Part shown: in pieces, positions 23,892 to 31,865 of the stretch | Numbering within the stretch: the stretch's first letter is position 1 | Layout of the letters: each line of letters starts with the position of its first letter | Origin: JAUPVL01 sp964481235 | GTDB lineage: Bacteria > Patescibacteriota > Saccharimonadia > CAILAD01 > BJGX01 | Assembly: GCA_964481235.1 (NCBI GenBank) | Contig: CAYZYH010000008.1 | Location: forward strand, 1 to 45,928 | Length of the DNA: 45,928 nucleotides | Reading direction: 5' to 3' | Notes under the pieces: model-generated | What the model saw: the letters and a program-made list of their open reading frames with translations, nothing else | Database searches by the model: none | Told to the model about the DNA's origin: nothing | Position numbers and translations under genes: made by a program

Positions 23892-24356
23892 ATGTACTGC
23901 CCAAATTGTGGCTTATTTAAAAACCGTGTACTAGAATCTCGTGATGTAGACGATGGTCTTGCTATACGTCGTAGAAGATTGTGCCTAGGTTGTAAATCAC
24001 GGTTTACTACCTACGAACGAATAGAGAAGCTCCACCTACTTATAGTTAAAAAAAATGGCGACAGAGAGGGCTATGACAGAGAAAAGCTATCTCGAGGTAT
24101 ATACAAAGCTTTCGAGAAGAGACCGGTCCCAAGTGAAAAAATCGAGCTACTGATATCTAGAATAGAGCAGAAAATGCAGGCCCCGGGCGAATCTGAAGTG
24201 CTCAGCTCGTTCTTGGGTGAACTAGTAATGAATGAGCTTATTAAAGCTGATCCAGTGGCCTATGTACGCTTTGCTAGCGTATATAGAAGTTTTACAGATA
24301 TTGCTAGTTTTGAGCGTGAACTGTTAGAGATTAAAAAGAAAAATATAGAACAATAG
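23892..24356 (+). CDS. nrdR: Transcriptional repressor NrdR
   Basis: 154 aa. An N-terminal zinc ribbon has CPNCG (3-7) and RRRRLCLGCKSRFTTYERIE, followed by an ATP-cone domain (KNGDREGYDREKLSRGIYKA). NrdR represses ribonucleotide reductase genes through NrdR boxes, sensing ATP/dATP. It is 9 nt after the ftsZ stop with no SD, probably cotranscribed. No nrd genes are in the window. Confidence 0.96.
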   Translation: MYCPNCGLFKNRVLESRDVDDGLAIRRRRLCLGCKSRFTTYERIEKLHLLIVKKNGDREGYDREKLSRGIYKAFEKRPVPSEKIELLISRIEQKMQAPGESEVLSSFLGELVMNELIKADPVAYVRFASVYRSFTDIASFERELLEIKKKNIEQ

Positions 24357-24445
24357 TATAGCTCAATAGTTGTAATTATTACTGTTACAAAGCTAATTAT
24401 TGAAAAGTGATATAGTGTACATTATTAAGCCAGCAACTAGAGTGA

Positions 24446-24458
24446 TATAATTTATAAA
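24446..24458 (+). promoter_or_regulatory. -10 region of the thioredoxin-fold gene
   Basis: TGA-TATAAT at 24446-24451 (12 nt from the ATG) and TATAAA at 24453-24458 (5 nt from the ATG) overlap as candidate -10 boxes. The leader is very short in either case. Confidence 0.4.
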
Positions 24459-24463
24459 TAGCT

Positions 24464-24724
24464 ATGAAGACACTGATATTTGTTAATCAAAAAGATAGTA
24501 ATAATAGTCAACTAACAAAACTATGCAACGACCTAAGCGATAGACTGATTAATTATGAGGTTTTAAACGTTGACGCCAAGACTGAACCGATAGAAAGACA
24601 GTTATATGATATAGTTTCTACACCCACCATAGTTGTTGCGCGGGATGATGGAGCTATGGTAAAAGCCTGGCGTGATGATTTACCACTAGCCGATGACGTG
24701 TCTTATATGCAAGGCAACATATAG
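24464..24724 (+). CDS. Thioredoxin-fold protein without CxxC
   Basis: 86 aa. A beta-alpha-beta start (MKTLIFVNQKDSNNSQLTKL) and VSTPTIVVARDDG with the cis-Pro loop typical of thioredoxin/glutaredoxin folds. The single Cys (LCNDL, about residue 22) lies in a helix and the CxxC active site is missing, so redox activity is doubtful. Similar small proteins are common in CPR genomes; role unknown. It has its own short-leader promoter. Confidence 0.65.
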   Translation: MKTLIFVNQKDSNNSQLTKLCNDLSDRLINYEVLNVDAKTEPIERQLYDIVSTPTIVVARDDGAMVKAWRDDLPLADDVSYMQGNI

Positions 24725-24748
24725 ATACTTAACAAGGTGTTGCTTTTG

Positions 24749-24777
24749 TTGATTTTATAGAAATTCTAAACTATAAT
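24749..24777 (+). promoter_or_regulatory. ileS promoter
   Basis: TTGATT at 24749-24754, 17 bp, TATAAT at 24772-24777. The transcript is predicted to begin near 24783, giving a leader of about 247 nt. Confidence 0.75.
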
Positions 24778-24781
24778 TAGC

Positions 24782-25030
24782 GGGTAGATTAATATTAAAA
24801 AAAGCGCTTTGTGTATAGTCTTGTTTAGTGCGAGAGATATGCAAATAAGTGGTTATCAGCCATGAAGCCATCAGCAGAAACCCATCTTTTTATAGATAGG
24901 AAGTAGATCTGATCACCCATCGCAGTGTTATAGCGATTAATTAAGAGCCATTCCCTATGGAAGCAGGATGGTACCGTCTCGTTGCTGGGATTCCTGCCAA
25001 TAACCATGGGGTTTTTATATAAAGGTATAT
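24782..25030 (+). promoter_or_regulatory. T-box riboswitch controlling ileS
   Basis: The T-box core is clear. GCAGGA (24963-24968) pairs with TCCTGC (24992-24997). The 7-nt bulge UGGUACC (24969-24975) follows the 5' strand. GUCUC (24976-24980) pairs with GGGAU (24987-24991), closing a 6-nt loop. This is the standard tRNA-acceptor-binding fold; UGGU fits an A73-CCA end, as in tRNA-Ile. A stem III hairpin ATCGC/GCGAT spans 24919-24937. At the 5' end GGGU (24782-24785) can pair with ACCC (24915-24918), closing a long stem I and placing AUC (24912-24914), an Ile codon, as candidate specifier. Output mode is uncertain: CCAUGGGG then UUUUU (25004-25016) hints at termination, but the SD AAAGG (25021-25025) could be controlled instead. 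Confidence 0.85.
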
Positions 25031-27934
25031 ATGAAGTTTAAAAAAGAAGATCGCGAAAAAGCTGCCGTGTATGAACAAGCCCTTGTTAAACAATGGAAAA
25101 AAGAGGCTACTTTTAAGCAATCTGTAGAACAAAATTCTAAAGATAACGCATTTGTGTTTTATGATGGCCCACCGTTTCTGACAGGTACACCCCATCATGG
25201 ACATTTACTAATATCTACCGTTAAAGATACGGTAGCTCGATATCAAACCATGCAAGGAAAAAGAGTAGAAAGACGCTGGGGCTGGGACTGTCACGGTTTA
25301 CCTGCTGAGGTTTTTGTAGAAAAGCAACTCGGTATAAAGAATAAAAAAGAGATTGGCACCAAAATAAGCATAGAGGACTATGTGAATGCATGTCGCGCAG
25401 CAATGGTTAAGACTGGAACCGAATGGGAAGATACTATTGACAGACTTGGTCGCTGGGTAGAGTTTAAAGGCGCCTATAAGACCATGGATAAAGAGTATAT
25501 GGAGAGTGTTTGGTGGGCTTTTAAGACGCTTTACGAAAAAGGCAAGATATATGATGGTGAAAAGATTTTAATATACTGCACAAAAGATGCTACACCAATA
25601 TCAAAATCTGAAGTTGCCATGGAAAACAGTTACCAAGAAGATACCGACCCAAGTATATATGTCTACTTTGAGCTAGAAAATAGTGATGAAGAATACCTAA
25701 TGGCCTGGACAACTACTCCGTGGACGTTACCTGCTAATGTTGCTATAGCCATCAATCCAGAAATAGACTATTCTCTGGTTGAGTTTGAAAACAAGAAAGT
25801 GTATGTAGCCTCGGCGAGTGTCGAAAAAGTCTTTACTAATGAAAAGCATCAGGCCTTGGATTATAAAGTAATAAAAACTGTTAAGGGATCTGAACTGGTT
25901 GGACGTCATTACCACCCACTGTTCGAAAACCATGGTCCAAATTCACACATTGTATTGGCAGCAGACTTTGTTACAGCCGAAGATGGTACTGGTATTGCCC
26001 ACGAAGCTCCGGCTTATGGTGAAGAGGATTATGAACTATGTAAGGCTCAAAATGTGCCATTAGTATCGGTCGTAGACGAAAATGGACACTACACATCGGG
26101 TAGGTGGTTAGGACAAAATATATGGGATGTAAACAAAGAAATTGCCAAAACGCTCGTAGAAGAGGGTAAGGCTTTTAAAGTAGTCTATATTAAGCACGAC
26201 TATCCACACTGTCATCGCTGTGGCTCTAAACTAATGTATAGAGCGCACCCTAGTTGGTTTATGGATATACAGGGTCAAAAAACCGAAATGCTAGAACAAA
26301 CTCATCTTACGAGGTGGGTACCTGCTAAGCTTCGCGATGGGAGATTTGTGAATATTATAGAGTCTGCTCCAGACTGGAATTTGTCTCGAGACAGATATTG
26401 GGCTACACCAATACCGGTCTGGAAAGGGGAACGTTTGGACGGTACCGAGGTAGTAAAAGTGATTGGTTCTTACGAAGAGTTTACTATGCTTACTGGTAAA
26501 AAAATAGACGATTATCATCTACCCAACGTTATGAATGTAGAATTTGAGTGTGATGGTGTCGCGATGCGTCATATCGGCAAAGTTTTAGATTGTTGGTTTG
26601 AGAGTGGTTCTATGCCGTTTGCTCAATTTCATTATCCATTTGAGAATAAGCAAAAGTTCGAAAATAGTTTTCCAGCAGACTTTATAGTAGAGGCCATCGA
26701 TCAGACGCGAGGCTGGTTCTACTCATTAATGGCCGTTAATGTTGGTTTGTTTAATAAAGCACCATTTAGAAACCTAATCTGCACAGGTTTTATTAACGCT
26801 GGTGATGGTAAAAAGATGGCAAAAAAACTAAAGAACTACACAGACCCAATGGATCTTATGAATAAAACTAGTGCAGATGCATTTAGATTTTTCTTCTTAA
26901 CCTCCCCCGTTGTCTTAGGTGAAGACATTAACCTCAGCGACAAAGATATTGAGGGCTTGGATCGCAAACTTGGTATGATTTATAATGTGCTAGATTTCTT
27001 TTTGATGTATGCCGAGGTAGACAATTGGCAGGCCGATAGTAGCGTGCCTTTGCCTAGCAACATTCTTGATAAATGGATTCTATCTAAACTACAAGGTTTG
27101 ATCACTACAGTAGAACAAAATATGAATGATTATAATCTCATGCATGCAACAAGACCTATCTTAGAGTTTGTCGACGGCTTGAGTAATTGGTATGTGCGCC
27201 GTAGCCGTAAGCGTTTCTGGAAAAGTGAGAATGACAATGATAAGTATCTGGCTTATCACACACTCTACTATGTACTTATGCAGCTTTCAAAACTTATGGC
27301 ACCTTTTACGCCATTTCTAAGCGAGAATATATATTCAAAACTTTCTTCTGGTAATGAATCGGTGCACTTGACTAAATTTCCGGTTGCCCAGAAGAGTTTA
27401 GTATTTGAATCAGTAGAAAAAGAGATGGATGCCGCCAGGATCTACATTACTGAAGGTTTACGACTTCGCTCTTTAAAACAACTCAAAGTACGCCAACCCT
27501 TAGCAAGTGCAACAATAACATCCAATCAAAAACTTAGTAGTGAGCTAAAAATGGTTATTGCCGAAGAGCTTAATGTTAAAAAAATAATTGTAAAAAATAT
27601 TGATACGCCCAATAGTAATAATGAAAATGTTCAGTTGGATACTAAAATTACTCAAATACTCAAAAATGAAGGCCTAGCAAGAGAGATAATACGCAACATA
27701 CAGAATACAAGAAAAGATGCTGGTCTAGATGTAGAAAACTACATTAACTTAGCTTTGTCAACTAAAAACCCTGAACTAACAATGGCTATTGAGCAATGTA
27801 AAAAGCTTATAAAAAATGAAGTATTAGCTACAACAATAGACATAAATTCTAGTATTTTTGACTACCAAAAACATGTAGAGATTGAGTCTCATAAAATAAC
27901 AATTAGTTTACAAAAAAGTAGTAATGCAAAATAA
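25031..27934 (+). CDS. ileS: Isoleucyl-tRNA synthetase
   Basis: 967 aa. Class I synthetase: HxGH-type PPFLTGTPHHGHLL (about 47-60) and KMSKS variant KKMAKKLKNYTDP (about 598-610). A large CP1 editing domain includes WTTTPWTLPANVA (about 226-238), and WFESGSMPFAQFHYPF is the catalytic-core marker. The CHRCGSKL sequence lies in the core. Overall architecture is of the eukaryote-like/mupirocin-resistant IleS2 type (HHGH and the long C-terminal region); this subtype call is inference. It is preceded by a matching T-box and is the first gene of a unit with rodA/ftsW and a nuclease, overlapping the next gene by 11 nt. Confidence 0.97.
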   Translation: MKFKKEDREKAAVYEQALVKQWKKEATFKQSVEQNSKDNAFVFYDGPPFLTGTPHHGHLLISTVKDTVARYQTMQGKRVERRWGWDCHGLPAEVFVEKQLGIKNKKEIGTKISIEDYVNACRAAMVKTGTEWEDTIDRLGRWVEFKGAYKTMDKEYMESVWWAFKTLYEKGKIYDGEKILIYCTKDATPISKSEVAMENSYQEDTDPSIYVYFELENSDEEYLMAWTTTPWTLPANVAIAINPEIDYSLVEFENKKVYVASASVEKVFTNEKHQALDYKVIKTVKGSELVGRHYHPLFENHGPNSHIVLAADFVTAEDGTGIAHEAPAYGEEDYELCKAQNVPLVSVVDENGHYTSGRWLGQNIWDVNKEIAKTLVEEGKAFKVVYIKHDYPHCHRCGSKLMYRAHPSWFMDIQGQKTEMLEQTHLTRWVPAKLRDGRFVNIIESAPDWNLSRDRYWATPIPVWKGERLDGTEVVKVIGSYEEFTMLTGKKIDDYHLPNVMNVEFECDGVAMRHIGKVLDCWFESGSMPFAQFHYPFENKQKFENSFPADFIVEAIDQTRGWFYSLMAVNVGLFNKAPFRNLICTGFINAGDGKKMAKKLKNYTDPMDLMNKTSADAFRFFFLTSPVVLGEDINLSDKDIEGLDRKLGMIYNVLDFFLMYAEVDNWQADSSVPLPSNILDKWILSKLQGLITTVEQNMNDYNLMHATRPILEFVDGLSNWYVRRSRKRFWKSENDNDKYLAYHTLYYVLMQLSKLMAPFTPFLSENIYSKLSSGNESVHLTKFPVAQKSLVFESVEKEMDAARIYITEGLRLRSLKQLKVRQPLASATITSNQKLSSELKMVIAEELNVKKIIVKNIDTPNSNNENVQLDTKITQILKNEGLAREIIRNIQNTRKDAGLDVENYINLALSTKNPELTMAIEQCKKLIKNEVLATTIDINSSIFDYQKHVEIESHKITISLQKSSNAK

Positions 27935-29054
27935 ATTTGTATTAAATTTAAAAAGATTCGACACAATATTGCTTGTGGCAATGGGCTTACTTATTTTGTT
28001 AGGTTTACTTATTCTGTACTCTTCGGGACTTCGTCCTGGGCCGACCGCAACTCAGCTAGATACAAGTAGACAGGCATTATACGTGGCTGTTGGGATAGTT
28101 ATTTTTTGGGTTATTGCCAGGGTAGACTACAATGTGCTAAAAAACTATGCCTTACCCTTGTACATTATTATGGTGGCCTTACTACTAATTGTAGAAGTAT
28201 TTGGAGCCACCAGACTGGGAGCAACTCGTTGGATAAACCTAGGATTCTTTCAGTTTCAGCCTTCGGAGTTTGCAAAACTAACTCTTATAATTATGTTGGC
28301 TAAGTTTTTCTCTGATTGCTATGAGCAAAGTGACAAAATTAAATATTTACTATTTTCTATACTATACTTACTACCTCCCCTAATATTAGTACTAGCACAA
28401 CCAGATCTTGGAACTGGCATGGTGCTTAGTATAATATGGTTTGCGATGGCGCTGGCAACTCGCATAAAGAAACGCTACTTTCTTGTTATGATGGCTATGC
28501 TTATTCTCGCCGTACCGCTATTAGTGCCAAAACTTGCACCATATCAACAGCAACGTATCGCAACTTTCTTAAACCCAACAGCTAATCCTGCCACAACAGG
28601 ATACAATGTGAATCAAGCAATAATTGCGGTGGGATCGGGTGGTATTTTTGGTCAGGGCTTAAGTGCTGGTAGTCAGAGTCAGGGTAATTTTTTGCCTTCC
28701 CAACATACAGATTTTATCTTTGCTGTTCTTAGTGAAAAACTTGGTTTTTTTGGTGGTCTAGTTTGTATATTTTTATACTGCGTAATAATATTAAGAGCAG
28801 TTTGGATAGGCAACCACAGCTCAAACCGATTTGGATCTTTTTTAGCAATCGGAATAGCTGCTATGTTTGCCTTTCATGTAGTAGTGAATATTGGTATGAA
28901 CATTGGTTTATTACCTGTTACCGGTATACCGCTACCGTTTATTTCTGCGGGCGGAACAAGTATGTTTATATCTATAATATCTATTGCACTTTTAGAGAGT
29001 ATTTACGCTCGCAGACGCACTCTTAACATCAATACCAAAGAAGTTTATGAATAG
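27924..29054 (+). CDS. SEDS-family peptidoglycan glycosyltransferase (RodA/FtsW)
   Basis: 376 aa, about 10 TMs. SEDS hallmarks are RWINLGFFQFQPSEFAKL (about 102-119), AQPDLGTGMVL (about 158-168), SQSQGNFLPSQHTDFIFAV and the C-terminal PLPFISAGGTSM. SEDS proteins polymerise lipid II together with a class B PBP. RodA (elongation) and FtsW (division) cannot be told apart by eye. No PBP is next to it. It overlaps ileS by 11 nt and the nuclease by 8 nt, so the T-box may also govern this wall gene. Confidence 0.93.
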   Translation: MQNKFVLNLKRFDTILLVAMGLLILLGLLILYSSGLRPGPTATQLDTSRQALYVAVGIVIFWVIARVDYNVLKNYALPLYIIMVALLLIVEVFGATRLGATRWINLGFFQFQPSEFAKLTLIIMLAKFFSDCYEQSDKIKYLLFSILYLLPPLILVLAQPDLGTGMVLSIIWFAMALATRIKKRYFLVMMAMLILAVPLLVPKLAPYQQQRIATFLNPTANPATTGYNVNQAIIAVGSGGIFGQGLSAGSQSQGNFLPSQHTDFIFAVLSEKLGFFGGLVCIFLYCVIILRAVWIGNHSSNRFGSFLAIGIAAMFAFHVVVNIGMNIGLLPVTGIPLPFISAGGTSMFISIISIALLESIYARRRTLNINTKEVYE

Positions 29055-29619
29055 ACTAAGACACCACACCAAGCGTAGTATTACACTTATATTAAGTATC
29101 ATAGTTGGTGCGGTGTTGGTTTATTCGGGAATGCAGGCCAAGAATGCTACTAGAGCTGGTAGTACGGTTGATATAGGTACTAGCTACCGTATCGCAAAGG
29201 TTATAGATGGTGATACAGCCGAAATCAATATAAGTGGTCAAAATCGTAGAGTAAGATTTATTGGGATGGATACACCAGAGGTGGTAGATCCGCGCAAAAC
29301 TGTTCAGTGCTTTGGTCGCGAGGCCAGTAATCGTGCTCACCAACTACTAGATGGTCAAATGGTTAGTTTAGAATATGATAACAATGTTGGTGAACAAGAT
29401 AAATATGGAAGAATACTAGCCTATGTTGTTTTGCCCGATGGTACTAACTACAACAAAAAGATGATAGCCGATGGCTACGCTCACGAGTATACCTACTCAA
29501 ATCAATTCTATAAATATCAATCCGAGTTTAAAGATGCACAAACAAGTGCCCAATTAGCACAACTTGGTCTGTGGAGTCTAAACACATGTGGTGGCAATAC
29601 TACACAACCAGCTAAATAA
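29047..29619 (+). CDS. Secreted or membrane-anchored thermonuclease (SNase family)
   Basis: 190 aa. An N-terminal hydrophobic segment (about 10-28) for export is followed by the staphylococcal-nuclease OB-fold: KVIDGDTAEI (about 51-60), RRVRFIGMDTPEVVDP with catalytic Arg and Asp, CFGREASNRAH, LEYDNNVGEQDKYGRILAYV with the second Arg, and NKKMIADGYAH. It hydrolyses DNA and RNA with Ca2+. For a nucleotide-scavenging epibiont an exported nuclease makes sense (inference). It is in an operon behind ileS and rodA. Confidence 0.93.
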   Translation: MNRLRHHTKRSITLILSIIVGAVLVYSGMQAKNATRAGSTVDIGTSYRIAKVIDGDTAEINISGQNRRVRFIGMDTPEVVDPRKTVQCFGREASNRAHQLLDGQMVSLEYDNNVGEQDKYGRILAYVVLPDGTNYNKKMIADGYAHEYTYSNQFYKYQSEFKDAQTSAQLAQLGLWSLNTCGGNTTQPAK

Positions 29620-29644
29620 GAGTTTTTTACTTACTATTACTGGT

Positions 29645-30748
29645 CTATTCTATATTGTCTAAGTATTCATAGTCAGGGTCGGTCTTGAGTTTGTAGCATA
29701 CTTCACCAGCCGGGTGGCCATATGTTGTTATGTAGCTACTATATTTATCTGTTGAGTCTGTTTGGGTAGATGAGCTACTGGAACCTACCGAATTATCGCC
29801 ACCGTCATAAGAATCACTACTTTTGTCTGCCTTAACATAATTAACACATAATGTGTAGGTGAAAGAGGAAGAAGTGTTATTGTATTTAGACTTTGTACCG
29901 TTGTTGAGTTTGTTTTGGGTTCCGGGATTGTATTTTACCAGATTTTTATCTATTAACAGTTTTGCATCGCCCTTTAGCGCCAAATCATTTAAGCTACTTG
30001 GAAGCTTATTGTTTTTTAACGTGTAGCTATTTATAGAGCTTTCTATGGTATTAATATTGTTTACTATGAGTTTATCGTTTTTGGTGGCGTACTCATAACC
30101 AATTGGGCCAACCACACAAACAACTGTAATAACGACTACAACAACTATCATGAATATCTTATACAACCTACTTACCCATGCCAACTGAATGGGGTTAAGG
30201 GTTCTTAAAAATGTTGCTAAGTAAAGTAAAGTAGCAACCAAGGCACTATAAAGCGTTACCTTGCTCCACTCGGCCTGTCCACCGCTTATTACCAACTGCA
30301 CTATAGCAAATACTGCTGTGATAAGCGTACCTATACCAATTAAAGCAAATAGTACTGCATGAATTACCATCACCACCATAGCAGCACCGGTTTTTTTCTC
30401 AGGCTCTTTTTTACTATAAAATAAATCGCAAATTATCGAAATTGGCAACAGAACTAAAACGGCAGCCAAGGCGTAGGTAGTGAACTCTCCAGTATCATAA
30501 CCCAATATTATGTTAGAAATACTTGCAGTTACTAATACACTAGACACCAGTACTGTCCAACCCCAAAAAGCGTAGGTAAGCCATTGTAAAATGATGGCAC
30601 CAGGAGTATTGGGGGTGGGGGGTGGACCCTCATCTATAGAATTATCTACAATCTGTTCAAGTGCCGGTGTAGTGGCTGGTTTTGTAGGTGTTAAGTCAGC
30701 AACTGCTGGGGCTGGTTTTTTACTAGTGGGTGTATCTGACGGATCCAT
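29645..30748 (-). CDS. Multi-pass membrane protein with pilin-like extracytoplasmic C terminus
   Basis: 367 aa. A Pro/Thr-rich cytoplasmic N terminus (about 1-50) is followed by five or six hydrophobic segments up to about 220. An extracytoplasmic region (about 225-367) starts NDKLIVNNINTIESSINSYT and continues 'NKLPSSLNDL', a pattern like the region after the first helix of type IV pilin or pseudopilin proteins. A Ser/Asp-rich insertion and two Cys follow. The family is not firmly recognised; the membrane part resembles DUF5671-like proteins seen in CPR genomes (from memory). Single minus-strand gene. Confidence 0.7.
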   Translation of the reverse strand: MDPSDTPTSKKPAPAVADLTPTKPATTPALEQIVDNSIDEGPPPTPNTPGAIILQWLTYAFWGWTVLVSSVLVTASISNIILGYDTGEFTTYALAAVLVLLPISIICDLFYSKKEPEKKTGAAMVVMVIHAVLFALIGIGTLITAVFAIVQLVISGGQAEWSKVTLYSALVATLLYLATFLRTLNPIQLAWVSRLYKIFMIVVVVVITVVCVVGPIGYEYATKNDKLIVNNINTIESSINSYTLKNNKLPSSLNDLALKGDAKLLIDKNLVKYNPGTQNKLNNGTKSKYNNTSSSFTYTLCVNYVKADKSSDSYDGGDNSVGSSSSSTQTDSTDKYSSYITTYGHPAGEVCYKLKTDPDYEYLDNIE

Positions 30749-30808
30749 AAAAATCTATTATTGTTATGTATTGTACCAACTATTATTATGTATAGCAAAC
30801 TGGTATCC

Positions 30809-30817
30809 TGCTACAAT
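30809..30817 (+). promoter_or_regulatory. Extended -10 of the 30824 gene (leaderless type)
   Basis: TGC-TACAAT, with the -10 at 30812-30817, and exactly 6 nt to the ATG at 30824. Confidence 0.6.
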
Positions 30818-30823
30818 ATAGTT

Positions 30824-31345
30824 ATGTCTGTTTCATCTCAATCACTCCACTCAGTATATTCAGAAGATAAAAAACAACGTGAATACCAGCTAATAGTGCA
30901 ATTTCTAAAAATATGTCCAGATTTTACTGGTTATACATTTTTAAATTTTTCTGAAAATCCTGATATGATATTTCAAAAAGACGGTCACAAAATTGGTTTT
31001 GATAGCGTAATTATTTCTGAGGATCAAGCTAGTGTAGACTGCTACTTTGATCTAGATATGTGTAAAATTGGAATACCTACCAAGCTCAACAATGCAGAGC
31101 GTACAGAAAAAATCACCATTTTTTTTGAAAACAAACTTTTTAAACATTTTCGCCGATATTCATTACCCACTGTGTTAGTTTTTTCGCTTGTAGACACCAG
31201 CGCCACTACGTTTTCGCAACTTACTACAATTGCTAAACGGTTTCAGCTTCCTGAGTTTTCTATGTTTAATATTGCAGATTATTATATATGTGACGGCTTA
31301 CGATATATTAAAATTGCCGAAACAAAACTATTCAATCAAACTTAG
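30824..31345 (+). CDS. Hypothetical protein, possible nuclease-like fold
   Basis: 173 aa, soluble, no family recognised. The segment ENPDMIFQKDGHKIGFDSVIIS (about 42-63) has a PD...(x)DG..IGFD pattern vaguely like restriction-endonuclease-like folds, but no full catalytic triad can be named. The in-frame sequence continues upstream to 30761, but ATG 30824 is chosen because TACAAT with its TG extension ends 7 nt before it. It is followed after 7 nt by another uncharacterised gene, and both precede the CvpA-protease gene. Confidence 0.7.
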   Translation: MSVSSQSLHSVYSEDKKQREYQLIVQFLKICPDFTGYTFLNFSENPDMIFQKDGHKIGFDSVIISEDQASVDCYFDLDMCKIGIPTKLNNAERTEKITIFFENKLFKHFRRYSLPTVLVFSLVDTSATTFSQLTTIAKRFQLPEFSMFNIADYYICDGLRYIKIAETKLFNQT

Positions 31346-31352
31346 CCCAGAT

Positions 31353-31856
31353 ATGAAAAAAATAATTACAGTTACTGACTTCTACCAGAAAGATTATAGC
31401 TTTACTCTAGAAGAACCTATGGGTAAAAATTTTGCTGCCGATTTTATGCCCGAACTTACTCCAAAAAAGATGTTTGAGTTAGGTGTCTTTGGTGGAAAGT
31501 ATTTTTCCGATAAGCCCAGCGATTTACCCGCAGAATGGCTAGTAAATGCCAAATTAAGTCATAAAAGAAATAAATATTTGAATTATTTTAAAACGAATGC
31601 TAGCCAACCGCTTAGTGTATGGCGCCAAAAAGGCTGGATAGACGAGCGTGATCCTAGGGGGTGGTTTCAGTGGTACTGTCGCTATTATATGGGGCGTCGA
31701 ATAAGCGACTATGATGCCTGGCAAATTAAACGTTGGCGCGCTATTGGTCGACACATTGCTCAGCTTCAGAACAATTGCAGTATTGGCGATCTCAATTGCC
31801 GTCCTAGACAACGTCAGGCTATTTTGCACTGGGCCTATGATAGCAGGAAGCTATAG
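31353..31856 (+). CDS. Conserved uncharacterised protein rich in Trp/Tyr/Arg
   Basis: 167 aa. Unusually dense in aromatic and Arg residues: MFELGVFGGKYFSD, SLSVWRQKGWIDERDPRGWF, QWYCRYYMGRRISDYDAWQI, KRWRAIGRHIAQLQ, CRPRQRQAILHWAYDSR. Such invariant-looking blocks suggest a tightly constrained fold, perhaps nucleic-acid binding. I recall similar sequences annotated only as hypothetical in varied organisms but cannot name a family. An upstream in-frame extension exists (to 31230), but it would lie inside the preceding gene; ATG 31353 follows that stop by 7 nt and fits coupling. Confidence 0.75.
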   Translation: MKKIITVTDFYQKDYSFTLEEPMGKNFAADFMPELTPKKMFELGVFGGKYFSDKPSDLPAEWLVNAKLSHKRNKYLNYFKTNASQPLSVWRQKGWIDERDPRGWFQWYCRYYMGRRISDYDAWQIKRWRAIGRHIAQLQNNCSIGDLNCRPRQRQAILHWAYDSRKL

Positions 31857-31865
31857 TCTTAGATT

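Noticed and set aside
31230..31352. 41-residue hydrophobic N-terminal extension of the Trp/Tyr/Arg-rich protein
   Set aside because: It is an out-of-frame reading of the 3' end of the preceding gene. The true start is the ATG 7 nt after that gene's stop.
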